This document shows, in pieces, positions 57,946 to 64,000 of a DNA stretch of 64,000 nucleotides. A program made the position numbers and the translations under genes. This DNA comes from Mycobacterium heidelbergense (GTDB lineage: Bacteria; Actinomycetota; Actinomycetes; Mycobacteriales; Mycobacteriaceae). How positions within the stretch are numbered: position 1 is the first letter of the stretch; every line of letters begins with the position of its first letter. A model generated the notes under the pieces. That model was not told where the DNA came from. It made no database searches and saw nothing but the letters and a program-made list of their open reading frames with translations. The DNA lies in NCBI RefSeq assembly GCF_010730745.1, contig NZ_AP022615.1:4278001-4342000 (forward strand), written 5' to 3'.

Positions 57946-57980
57946 ACGCCGCCGCAGCCGCCTGCGGCACCATGGTGCTC

Positions 57981-58134
57981 ATGGAGTTATACGACGTCAT
58001 GCGATCCACGCCCGCGGTGCGCGAATTCACCGACGACCCGCTGCCCGACGAGGTGGTCGCCCGGCTAGCGGTCTCGCCCGGACCTGATTTGGCGCACGGT
58101 TCGGGGTGGCGGCAGCTTCGTCGCGCCGCCGGGC
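57981..58134 (+). pseudogene. Nitroreductase N-terminal remnant
   Basis: Starting at ATG 57981 the reading MELYDVMRSTPAVREFTDDPLPDEVVARL is typical for the first 29 residues of FMN nitroreductases (FMN-binding segment RSTPAVREF). After about 58066 similarity is lost; the expected RFAPSGGNRQ-type segment is scrambled and the frame runs into the oppositely oriented diiron oxygenase gene. So this is a 5' remnant left by a deletion or insertion junction near 58070-58134. Confidence 0.6.
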
Positions 58135-59138
58135 TAGGTGCGCACGCGTTGCGGCTCGCCGCGGTAGCGCGACGGCGTGCCGTTGATCTCGCAGATCCGC
58201 CACAGCAGCCGGGAGACCGGATTCATCAGACCGGTCTCGTAGGCGAGCATCCGCATGTCGGCAAACATGTTGCGCAACCATTTGCGGGACTCCGCCGACC
58301 CGAAGAACAGTTCGCTTTTGACCTGGCGGGGGATGTCGAATTCTTTCCAAAATTCCTTGGGTGGCACCACGATCGCCTGGCACAGCATCCGCATGATCAG
58401 CGGATAGTAAAGCGAGATCACGAAGCGTCGCATCGGGGTCAGACGCGGCAACCGCCTTCGCAGGTATTCGTGGGCAAACGCGATGTGTCGGGATTCCTCG
58501 GCCACATGGATGGCCATCACCCACGCCATGACGGGATGCAGTGACTTGCCTTCGCGGAGCACGCTTTTCTGGGTATGGTCCAGTGGCTCCTCGCCGGCCA
58601 GTACCCCGATGAAGAACGCCACCGGCAATGGTCCGGCCACCAGCGGAACCAAAGGCGAAATCAATCGCAGCGTGCGCGGCATGCCCGGGACGTCGGCGCC
58701 GATGCGGTTGACCATCTCCTGCAGCATCATGGTGTGGTTGCACTCTTCGACTGATTCGTGCAAGCAGTATCGATATTCCGGCGACCCGTTGGGCAGCCCG
58801 AAGGTGTAATTCATCAGGCCGCGGATCAGGATCGACTCGAAATGTGTCCCGACCTTGGCGACGTTCGCCTGGCGCCACATGCCGATCTTGATCTTGCGTT
58901 CTTCGGGCTGCGCCCGGTACCAGGGATGGCGGCCCAAGGGATCGCTCGCGGGGAGGATCCAGCGAGGATCGTTGTCGGTTACGGCGAACTCCGCCGATTC
59001 CCAGCCAATATCGGTGTACGGATTGAAGTTTCGTCGTACCGATCCCTCGGACAGCGTGGTCAGCGTGCCCACGTAGTCGGCGTCGTCGGGCATTTCCATG
59101 CTGTGACGCCAACGCGCGACCATTCGCGTCCTGGCCAT
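58134..59138 (-). CDS. AurF-like diiron oxygenase
   Basis: 334 residues. Ferritin-like diiron motifs are seen: Glu in THFESILIRG, ExxxH-type HESVEECNH, and EESRH followed by FAHEY. This places it with p-aminobenzoate N-oxygenase (AurF/CmlI)-type enzymes that use two irons and O2 on amines or related substrates; the substrate is unknown. ATG 59138 has an AGGGAAAG site upstream. The gene ends against the nitroreductase remnant. Neighbour genes do not indicate a pathway. Confidence 0.85.
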   Translation of the reverse strand: MARTRMVARWRHSMEMPDDADYVGTLTTLSEGSVRRNFNPYTDIGWESAEFAVTDNDPRWILPASDPLGRHPWYRAQPEERKIKIGMWRQANVAKVGTHFESILIRGLMNYTFGLPNGSPEYRYCLHESVEECNHTMMLQEMVNRIGADVPGMPRTLRLISPLVPLVAGPLPVAFFIGVLAGEEPLDHTQKSVLREGKSLHPVMAWVMAIHVAEESRHIAFAHEYLRRRLPRLTPMRRFVISLYYPLIMRMLCQAIVVPPKEFWKEFDIPRQVKSELFFGSAESRKWLRNMFADMRMLAYETGLMNPVSRLLWRICEINGTPSRYRGEPQRVRT

Positions 59139-59186
59139 TGAAAGACTTTCCCTAGGAGGTTGACATCTGGATGCACGATCGCGTCG

Positions 59187-59363
59187 CTACGGGTCGACAA
59201 CATCGTCAAACGCGAGTTGTGAGGGGCGGTTCGGATGGGCCCTCTCGCTGGACTCACAGCGGCGAATATACCGCAGTAACAGGGTGGGCTCTCGGCGGTA
59301 TCCGTCGACGAGGCGGTGTGCAATTGCGTTTAGTTCCTTGCGGATCCACTCCTTGCCTGACAT
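59187..59363 (-). CDS. Possible small protein of 58 residues
   Basis: From ATG 59363: MSGKEWIRKELNAIAHRLVDGY, then a charged, partly helical sequence ending FDDVVDP. Composition is protein-like, but there is no ribosome site and GC at third positions is lower than in core genes. It sits between the diiron oxygenase and the methyltransferase. A 6-bp inverted repeat (CTGAGA/TCTCAG, 59368-59387) lies just upstream. Not recognised; may be chance. Confidence 0.3.
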   Translation of the reverse strand: MSGKEWIRKELNAIAHRLVDGYRREPTLLLRYIRRCESSERAHPNRPSQLAFDDVVDP

Positions 59364-59432
59364 ACAGCTGAGATTGTCCATTCTCAGTGAATCTGGGCAG
59401 TCGGCTTGTGTCCTCGGAGCGGCGGCGCCACA

Positions 59433-60044
59433 GTGGACGACGTGCATCTCGAACGAAACCGTCGGTGGAATCACAACACCCATTACTACGATGTCGTCCT
59501 GGCTGCGGTTCCTCCGGGCGCGAGGAGGGCACTTGATGTCGGTACCGGTGACGGGTTGCTCGCAGTTTTACTGAGCAAGAGAATCCCGGAGGTCACCGGA
59601 TTAGATTCCGATGCGCCGGTCATTGACCGTGCGAGATGCGGCTCGTCGGAAATCGAGTGGATCGTCGGTGACGTCATGACGTTCCCGTTGCCGAAGGGTC
59701 ATTATGATCTGGTGGCAACGGTTGCGGCCGTGCATCATCTCCCTGACCTCGCGGCCGCGTTGGCTCGTCTGGTCGATCTCACTGCCGTGGGCGGGTCCCT
59801 GGTGGTGGTTGGTTGCGCCCTCAGCTCGACAGTGCGCGACTACGCGATGGATGCTGTCGGCGCCGTTCAGCACCAGGTTCTCTCGCGTACCCGCGGTTAT
59901 TGGCGACACACCGCGCCGATTCAGATGGAGTTTCCTCACACCTACACCGAGGTAAGACAGATTGCCGAACGCGTCTTGCCCGGAATGACGTGGCGCCGAT
60001 TGCCGCTATGGCGTTACGCCATCGTTTGGCGCAAATCGCAGTAG
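59433..60044 (+). CDS. SAM-dependent methyltransferase, class I
   Basis: 203 residues. Motif I is ALDVGTGDGLLAV, with the acidic Asp after strand 2 in GLDSDAP and VGDVMTFPLPKG, then VATVAAVHHLPDL as motif IV/post-region. It binds S-adenosylmethionine; the acceptor is unknown. Small-molecule methyltransferases of this size are common in actinobacteria. The start is taken as GTG 59433 (VDDVHLERNRRWNHNTHYY); TTG 59406 and GTG 59442 are alternatives. Codon use is less GC-biased than in the core. It lies at the entrance of the accessory region. Confidence 0.75.
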   Translation: MDDVHLERNRRWNHNTHYYDVVLAAVPPGARRALDVGTGDGLLAVLLSKRIPEVTGLDSDAPVIDRARCGSSEIEWIVGDVMTFPLPKGHYDLVATVAAVHHLPDLAAALARLVDLTAVGGSLVVVGCALSSTVRDYAMDAVGAVQHQVLSRTRGYWRHTAPIQMEFPHTYTEVRQIAERVLPGMTWRRLPLWRYAIVWRKSQ

Positions 60045-60212
60045 GCCTCGCGTGCTCTCCTGGCGGAATCGGGTAGCTGTGTGGTGTCGATTGATTTTGG
60101 GGTGCGCCACAGGCGATTTCGTCACAGTGACGTATTAGTACGGGGAAGTGGGGGAGCAAAGGAGGGGTCGATTGGGGAACCGAGAGCCCCCTATCTGCGG
60201 CACGTTGCCATA

Positions 60213-60257
60213 ACCTAACTGGTAATGGTGCGTGCTCGAGGTGCGAGTTCCTGCGCA
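60213..60257. repeat. 45-nt direct repeat, copy 1 (flanks TacAT pair)
   Basis: Repeats at 61380-61427 with few changes (core AACTGGTAAYGGTGCGTGCT). It ends 16 bp before the toxin stop codon. The rest of 60045-60272 holds only a 13-bp palindrome CGTCACAGTGACG at 60120-60132. Confidence 0.6.
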
Positions 60258-60272
60258 GGGAAATGGCTGTGG

Positions 60273-60785
60273 CTAGGTCGAGTCGCCGTCGCCGCGTTTG
60301 AGGGCCGCTTCGATGTCGGCGGTCTTCTGTACCAGCAGCAGGCTGCCCGGAACCCGGCGGAAGCCGAGCTGCTCGTAGAACCCGGCGACCCGCTCGTGCA
60401 ACGCGTCGACGACGACGAGCCGCGCCGTCACGGTCTGCGTCGCTTCGACGATCCGTGCCAGCGCATCGGCCACCAGCACTCGTCCAAGCCCCTGGCCGCG
60501 CAACGCCTCGGACAAGGCGAGGCGGGCGATCAGAACTGCGGGGATCTCGACGGGCCCGCCTCGACCGATCTTCGCGGGCACGTCAGCACGGGCAACTTTA
60601 TGCGCGGCCAGCGCGTAGTAGGCGACCACCTCGTCGGTCTCGTCGACCCACACCCACGTGCGGGCGGTCCGGCGGGCCGTTGCGGTGACGGCGTGTTCGC
60701 GCAGCCACCTGTCGACGGACTCCTCGCCGCAGGAAAACCGTTCGACTGCGTGGACCGTCGGGTCTATCGGTTGTGAGCGGTACAC
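60273..60785 (-). CDS. GNAT acetyltransferase toxin, TacT-like
   Basis: 170 residues, a GCN5-type acetyltransferase. Acetyl-CoA loop ALRGQGLGRVLV; Tyr137 in GFYEQLGF is the probable catalytic acid. TacT-type toxins acetylate aminoacyl-tRNA and halt translation; similarity in length and pairing is to Rv0919 of M. tuberculosis. ATG 60785 lies 3 nt after the antitoxin stop, so the two form one operon with antitoxin first. Whether it is toxic here is untested. Confidence 0.85.
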   Translation of the reverse strand: MYRSQPIDPTVHAVERFSCGEESVDRWLREHAVTATARRTARTWVWVDETDEVVAYYALAAHKVARADVPAKIGRGGPVEIPAVLIARLALSEALRGQGLGRVLVADALARIVEATQTVTARLVVVDALHERVAGFYEQLGFRRVPGSLLLVQKTADIEAALKRGDGDST

Positions 60786-60788
60786 CCG

Positions 60789-61064
60789 TCAGTCGCGAGT
60801 GACGATGCGTCGGGCGTGCTTGGCCGCGCGGGCCAGCTCGGCGTTCGGATTCGCCGGAGCGTCGAGAGCAGCGAGCAACTCGTCGAAGAACTCCGCCGGC
60901 ACCGTCGTCGCCGCCTGGTGCTCGCGCAGTATCCGCTCGGCCTTTTCCTCGACGGCCGCGCGGGCGAATTCGCTCACCGGTTCGTCCAGGAGTTGCGCGG
61001 CCCGCTCGATCAGTGACTTACGGTCCTGCCGGAGTCGGAACTCCAGGCGTGCAGACGCTGCCAT
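60789..61064 (-). CDS. DUF1778 antitoxin, TacA-like
   Basis: 91 residues. An N-terminal ribbon-helix-helix (ARLEFRLRQDRKSLIERAAQLLDEPVSEFARAAVEEKA) with a C-terminal toxin-binding tail (VPAEFFDELLAALDAP). ATG 61064 is preferred over the longer 61172 start because it begins the RHH strand. A TACAAT -10 box and twin GTACGG sites lie immediately upstream, so it is probably autoregulated. Pairs with the acetyltransferase downstream. Confidence 0.85.
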   Translation of the reverse strand: MAASARLEFRLRQDRKSLIERAAQLLDEPVSEFARAAVEEKAERILREHQAATTVPAEFFDELLAALDAPANPNAELARAAKHARRIVTRD

Positions 61065-61086
61065 TCGACCCACTCCCAACGTTGAT

Positions 61087-61104
61087 GTACGGACAATTGT
61101 ACGG
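61087..61104 (-). promoter_or_regulatory. TacA promoter and operator
   Basis: Two GTACGG sites (61087-61092, 61099-61104), 6 bp apart on the plus strand. On the minus strand they frame TACAAT (61096-61101), a perfect-looking -10 for the antitoxin gene 32 bp downstream. A RHH antitoxin would bind here and block the promoter. Confidence 0.55.
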
Positions 61105-61537
61105 CGGAGAAGGGTGGTGTCTAGATGAATCGCGACTGCCCAGGATTGGATACCTGGCCAGTCTCTCGTCACGTGACGGAATTACTCCGTGCTTCGAAGC
61201 GCATATAGTCGGTCGTGCGGCCGGCCGGCAGCTGGTCAAGCACTTCATGGGTGAGGGTCGGGTGGCGGGGCCGGCTCACAAAGAACGCTCAAGGCCTACG
61301 CCGACCGATCAACGGCCGGACCTGCGTAAACATACTAATCGTCAAGGGGCGCAAGTTCTTTCATCTAGTGCAACTCGCTACCCAACTGGTAACGGTGCGT
61401 GCTCGACAGGTGCGAGTTGTCTGCACAACTTGAGAGGCTCGGCTGAACACGTAGGAGCGCCTTTCCGGCGGCTTTGAGACTGACGAGGTCGTCTGGTTAG
61501 GGCCGTTCGAATGACAAGTCTGTGGTAGCTTTATGGT
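61105..61537. other. Non-coding accessory spacer
   Basis: 433 bp between tacA and vapB. Open frames here have no ribosome site, no recognisable domain and unusual composition, so I call none. It contains the second 48-nt direct repeat (61380-61427) and, at 61526-61531, a TAGCTT that could be a leaderless -10 for vapB (6 nt before its ATG). An 8-bp inverted repeat CAACTCGC/GCGAGTTG (61371-61378 and 61412-61419) surrounds the repeat. Confidence 0.5.
61380..61427. repeat. 48-nt direct repeat, copy 2
   Basis: Matches 60213-60257 apart from four single-base differences and a CA and a one-base insertion. The two copies bracket the tacAT genes about 1.17 kb apart. Confidence 0.6.
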
Positions 61538-61771
61538 ATGCGCACTACCATCGATACGGCAGGACGCTTGGTGATTCCCAAATCGCTCCGTGAGCAGTCG
61601 GGAATTGTTTCGGGTGAGGTGGAGATATCCCTCGACGGGGCTGCTATCCGCATCGAAAGCGTGGCAGCCGACGACTTAGTCGAAGAGGACGGACTGCTTC
61701 TACTGCCCAGCGGCGGGCCAGAGCTTGACCCCGACGCGGTCAGGGAGTTGCGGCTTGCCGACCAGCGCTGA
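61538..61771 (+). CDS. vapB: VapB-type antitoxin (AbrB fold)
   Basis: 77 residues. MRTTIDTAGRLVIPKSLREQSGI is the SpoVT/AbrB DNA-binding swapped-hairpin motif; an acidic C-terminal tail (DDLVEEDGLLLLPSGGPELDPDAV) wraps the PIN toxin in this family. ATG 61538 follows a possible leaderless -10. It overlaps vapC by 17 bp, so both are translated together. Confidence 0.9.
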   Translation: MRTTIDTAGRLVIPKSLREQSGIVSGEVEISLDGAAIRIESVAADDLVEEDGLLLLPSGGPELDPDAVRELRLADQR

Positions 61772-62183
61772 GCATGTCCTCGTTGACACCAGCGCGGCAC
61801 TTGCACTGGTCCAGCGCGAGAACCCATTCCACCGAGCCGCCAGGGCAAGGCTCTTCGCATGCCGCCGTGGAATGTCGGGCCATGCCGCGGTGGAGCTGCT
61901 TTCGGTACTCACGCGGCTGCCGCCGCCGCAGCGCCTCAGCCCGGTTGTGGCACTCCGCCTGGAGGAGACGAATTTTCCGGAGTCTCGCTACCTGTCCGCA
62001 ATGGATACCCAGCATTTATTACGGGAATGTGCCGACGCTGGCTTGGCCGGCGGTGCGCTTTACGACGGCCTCGTGGCCGCGGCTGCCCGCAAGCACAAGC
62101 TGCCGCTCATAACGTGCGACCGACGGGCCGAAGCGACATATCGCGTACTAGGTGTGACCTATGAGCTGCTATCTGCGGCTTGA
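61755..62183 (+). CDS. vapC: VapC toxin, PIN-domain ribonuclease
   Basis: 142 residues. PIN-domain acidic residues are all present: Asp11 (VLVDTSAA), Glu47 (HAAVELLSVL), Asp104 (ALYDGLVAAAA) and Asp122 (ITCDRRA), so it should bind Mg and cut RNA. TTG 61755 is the only start that precedes the first strand; it overlaps vapB. VapC enzymes cut specific tRNA or rRNA sites; the target is not predictable. It is the second toxin-antitoxin module within 2 kb. Confidence 0.9.
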   Translation: MPTSAEHVLVDTSAALALVQRENPFHRAARARLFACRRGMSGHAAVELLSVLTRLPPPQRLSPVVALRLEETNFPESRYLSAMDTQHLLRECADAGLAGGALYDGLVAAAARKHKLPLITCDRRAEATYRVLGVTYELLSAA

Positions 62184-62292
62184 CGATGAAGGCTGAAATC
62201 TGTGAGAGGAAACGAATCATTATGTAGCCCAACATAACTCGCATGGGTTTTATGCCGATAAGCAACATTATGTCAGGTAAAGTACTGCATAT

Positions 62293-62311
62293 TGCATCAG
62301 ATGAATCATTG
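62293..62311. repeat. 19-nt direct repeat copy A
   Basis: TGCATCAGATGAATCATTG; copy B at 62471-62489 differs at one base (TGCAACAGATGAATCATTG). Confidence 0.65.
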
Positions 62312-62472
62312 CCTGACCCCTTGTTGGGCCACCGCTCCTCCCGTCGTTTTCGGCTGCGTTGCAAGCCTTTCCGCCCGCCGTCCCTGTGGTGCGGACTTCT
62401 GTCGGCTGCGATGTCGGCTGCGCCCGCGGACGCTCCAGCGACACGCTGACCTGGGGTCTTGACTTGATGATG

Positions 62473-62501
62473 CAACAGATGAATCATTGATTCATCTGTT
62501 G
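62473..62501. repeat. 29-bp palindrome next to recombinase gene
   Basis: Two perfectly complementary 14-nt arms (62473-62486, 62488-62501; core CAACAGATGAATCA) around one central T. Its left arm is inside direct-repeat copy B. It lies 23 bp before the recombinase GTG, so it could be a recombinase binding site or the operator of its promoter. Confidence 0.75.
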
Positions 62502-62524
62502 ATACCAGATGGCGGGAGTTTCGG

Positions 62525-63634
62525 GTGGCAGTCGACGACGTCGGACGTGCATATCTCGTTGACGCGGTCAGGCCCCTGCACCCTGAAGAACAGACAGTCG
62601 CCGAAATGCTCCAAGGCTGGCGCAACCAGCAGCTCAGCCGCAATCTGCAGTTCGAGACTATCGACGCCCGTATCAAGCAGGTGCAGCGCTTCATCGAGCA
62701 CTCGAATGAGTTCCCATGGACCTGGACCGTCGCCATGGTCGACGAGTTCTTCGGCGATCTTCGCAGTATCCACAAACTCGCCCCGTCGTCGATCCGTTCG
62801 TATCAGGTCGGCCTGCGGCAGTTCTGCTCCTATGTCAGCAATCCGGACTACGGCTGGGACCGCGTCTGCGAAGCACTGTTCGGGACCCACCCATCCCAGG
62901 TCTTCTTCGACTGGAACACCGCTCGACACGTCCAGGAGAACGAAGCTCAACCCGAGAAGCGCGCATTCACCAAGCGCGAACTTCAAGACTTCTTCGATCA
63001 TGCCGATGAGCAGGTATCTGCCGTCGTAGCTTCGGGCAGAAAGGGTTGGCTGTCCGCCTACCGCGACGCCGTGATGTTCAAGATCGCCTACTCGTATGGA
63101 TTGCGGTTCAACGAACTGGCCCACCTGCAGACGGTCGACTTCGTAAGGAACCCCCAAGCTAAAGAGTTCGGTAAGTTTGGGCTCGTCCATGTGCGATACG
63201 GCAAAGCGAAGAAGGGCTCCCCACCGAAGCGGCGCAGCGTCTTGACCGTTTTCGACTGGACGCCCGAAGTACTGGTCGACTGGCTGGAGAATGGTCAGCA
63301 CCACATGGACGACGGGATCGACCTGTTCCCCAGTGAACGCGGCAACCTCGTTTCGGAAACCACACTCATCAGGCAGTTCCGCCGCTACTGCGACGATCTC
63401 GACCTCTCGCCCGGCCTCGATCTCCACTCGTTCCGACGGTCCTATGCGACGCACTTGCTCGAAGCCGGCTGGGATGCGATGTTCGTTCAGCACCAAATGG
63501 GCCATGAGCACGCGTCGACCACAGCGATCTATAGCTGTGTAAGCAGCGACTACCGCACCCGGACGCTGCGAAATGCGCTCGACGCCACCATCGCTGCCGC
63601 GCTGTCTCCGACGCTGAACGGTGGCACCGGATGA
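62525..63634 (+). CDS. Tyrosine recombinase / integrase
   Basis: 369 residues. Residues ~25-120 are a SAM-like core-binding domain and ~150-350 the catalytic domain. Catalytic residues: Arg194 (YGLRFNELAHL), a Lys in GKAKKGSPPKRR, His301 and Arg304 (DLHSFRRSYATHLL), His327 (QMGHEHASTTAIY) and the nucleophile Tyr336. GTG 62525 follows a weak ribosome site. It shares ATGA with an HTH gene, so it is an operon. The adjacent 29-bp palindrome and direct repeats are candidate recognition sites. Likely part of an integrated mobile unit that runs past the window. Confidence 0.92.
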   Translation: MAVDDVGRAYLVDAVRPLHPEEQTVAEMLQGWRNQQLSRNLQFETIDARIKQVQRFIEHSNEFPWTWTVAMVDEFFGDLRSIHKLAPSSIRSYQVGLRQFCSYVSNPDYGWDRVCEALFGTHPSQVFFDWNTARHVQENEAQPEKRAFTKRELQDFFDHADEQVSAVVASGRKGWLSAYRDAVMFKIAYSYGLRFNELAHLQTVDFVRNPQAKEFGKFGLVHVRYGKAKKGSPPKRRSVLTVFDWTPEVLVDWLENGQHHMDDGIDLFPSERGNLVSETTLIRQFRRYCDDLDLSPGLDLHSFRRSYATHLLEAGWDAMFVQHQMGHEHASTTAIYSCVSSDYRTRTLRNALDATIAAALSPTLNGGTG

Positions 63635-63966
63635 AACGCGATGTCGATTACCAATGGCGCCTCGCCGAGCTCATGGCGGGTAACCAGATGCACAACAGCA
63701 CCGATCTCATCCCACGGCTGAATGAACGCGGCATCACGCTGTCACGGCCCCAGGTCTACCGGCTCGTCCACCAACGACCCGAACGAGTTTCTCTGAAGCT
63801 CATCGCCGCGCTCTGCGACATCTTCGGCTGCGGCCCAGACGATCTCGTCACGGTTACCGCTGCGGACGCCCGAAAGAAGGCCGCTAGCGCCGGCCGAGAG
63901 AACGTCGTCGAACTGAATAAGGCCATCCGCCCCAAACGTGCTCGGATCCTTAGCGATGACGATTGA
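63631..63966 (+). CDS. Helix-turn-helix protein (Cro/C1-type, HTH_26)
   Basis: 111 residues. The Cro/C1-like HTH is at ~10-75: RLAELMAGNQMHNSTDLIPRLNERGITLSRPQVYRLVHQRPERVSLKLIAALCDIFGCGPDDLV. A Lys/Arg-rich tail follows. ATG 63631 is in ATGA with the recombinase stop. Its usual role in such pairs is transcription control or a recombination-directionality-like function; not known here. Its stop region overlaps the start of the next, truncated gene (63956). Confidence 0.88.
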   Translation: MKRDVDYQWRLAELMAGNQMHNSTDLIPRLNERGITLSRPQVYRLVHQRPERVSLKLIAALCDIFGCGPDDLVTVTAADARKKAASAGRENVVELNKAIRPKRARILSDDD

Positions 63967-64000
63967 ACCGCAGCGTCGGAACACCGTCCGCGGCCGACCA
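63956..64000 (+). CDS. Start of a third gene of the recombinase operon (truncated by window)
   Basis: ATG 63956 lies 11 bp inside the HTH gene's end and reads MTIEPQRRNTVRGRP to the window edge with no stop. The overlap is typical of this operon. Identity unknown. Confidence 0.5.
   Translation, partial: MTIEPQRRNTVRGRP

Larger units (their letters stand above)
62184..62524. other. AT-rich spacer with repeats before the recombinase gene
   Basis: 341 bp, clearly less GC-rich than the chromosome average here. It contains a 19-nt direct repeat (62293-62311 and 62471-62489) and a 29-bp palindrome (62473-62501). No gene is supported; a 68-codon frame at 62243 has no ribosome site and no recognisable content. 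Likely recombination or regulatory DNA for the recombinase next to it. Confidence 0.6.

Noticed and set aside
59171..59371. 66-codon plus-strand frame after AGGAGG
   Set aside because: The AGGAGG is 11 nt away from the ATG, the sequence reads like random Arg/Gly-rich translation, and the competing minus-strand frame is more protein-like.
60205..60225. IdeR-like TAACCTAACTGG
   Set aside because: Only a partial match to the iron box, not at a promoter of any gene; it is part of the direct repeat.
61013..61477. 154-codon plus-strand frame
   Set aside because: Begins inside tacA, crosses its operator and the direct repeat, and reads as random composition.
62243..62449. 68-codon frame before the recombinase
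   Set aside because: No ribosome site; lies across the 19-nt repeat; no recognisable protein features.

Overview
The window is chromosomal DNA from a slow-growing, GC-rich mycobacterium, most like the Mycobacterium avium complex. The evidence is gene content and order: an almost unbroken run matching the M. tuberculosis block Rv2062c-Rv2037c (cobN, an F420/FMN-type oxidoreductase, dienelactone hydrolase, fxsA, amidohydrolase, lnt, ppm1, rbpA, pks12, the Rv2047c-type fusion, lppI, lipT, pncA, Rv2042c, a sugar ABC transporter, a patatin). Lnt and Ppm1 are separate genes here, not fused as in M. tuberculosis. Family and locus names were recognised by eye from protein sequence; no database search was run.

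1-38.4 kb is the conserved block. Its centre is a 12.5-kb bimodular polyketide synthase gene (pks12) whose two complete reducing modules carry a methylmalonyl-type AT and then a malonyl-type AT, as expected for mycoketide. It is followed 2 bp later by an unusual fusion protein (degenerate SDR plus a PEP-utiliser-like phosphohistidine domain). Rv2042c appears frameshifted by one extra G in a G-run. A DoxX gene and an ECF sigma gene with a SnoaL-like tail lie between Rv2042c and the sugar transporter, and the sigma gene overlaps the first transporter gene.

38.4-51.1 kb holds an iron-regulated region: efeUOB behind an IdeR-type box, an OsmC / acyl-CoA dehydrogenase / ECF sigma / zinc anti-sigma operon, and a second IdeR-type box in front of a tiny cysteine-rich gene. 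An acyltransferase-3 membrane protein, an aldo/keto reductase, a tandem hotdog protein and the steroid dehydrogenase gene fabG3 follow.

51.1-59.1 kb carries a TetR-mmpS-mmpL transport cluster with matching triple-TGCA elements before both TetR and mmpS. Next comes a divergent alkylation-repair-like locus (ECF sigma plus one Ogt facing a second Ogt plus a 2OG-Fe(II) oxygenase), a nitroreductase remnant and an AurF-like diiron oxygenase.

59.1-64 kb is accessory: less GC-rich, with larger gaps, a methyltransferase, a TacAT-type acetyltransferase toxin-antitoxin pair bracketed by 45-48-nt direct repeats, a VapBC pair, and a tyrosine recombinase - HTH - (truncated third gene) operon preceded by a 29-bp palindrome and a 19-nt direct repeat. 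This looks like the edge of a mobile or integrated element that continues beyond position 64000. No tRNA, rRNA or CRISPR array was seen.
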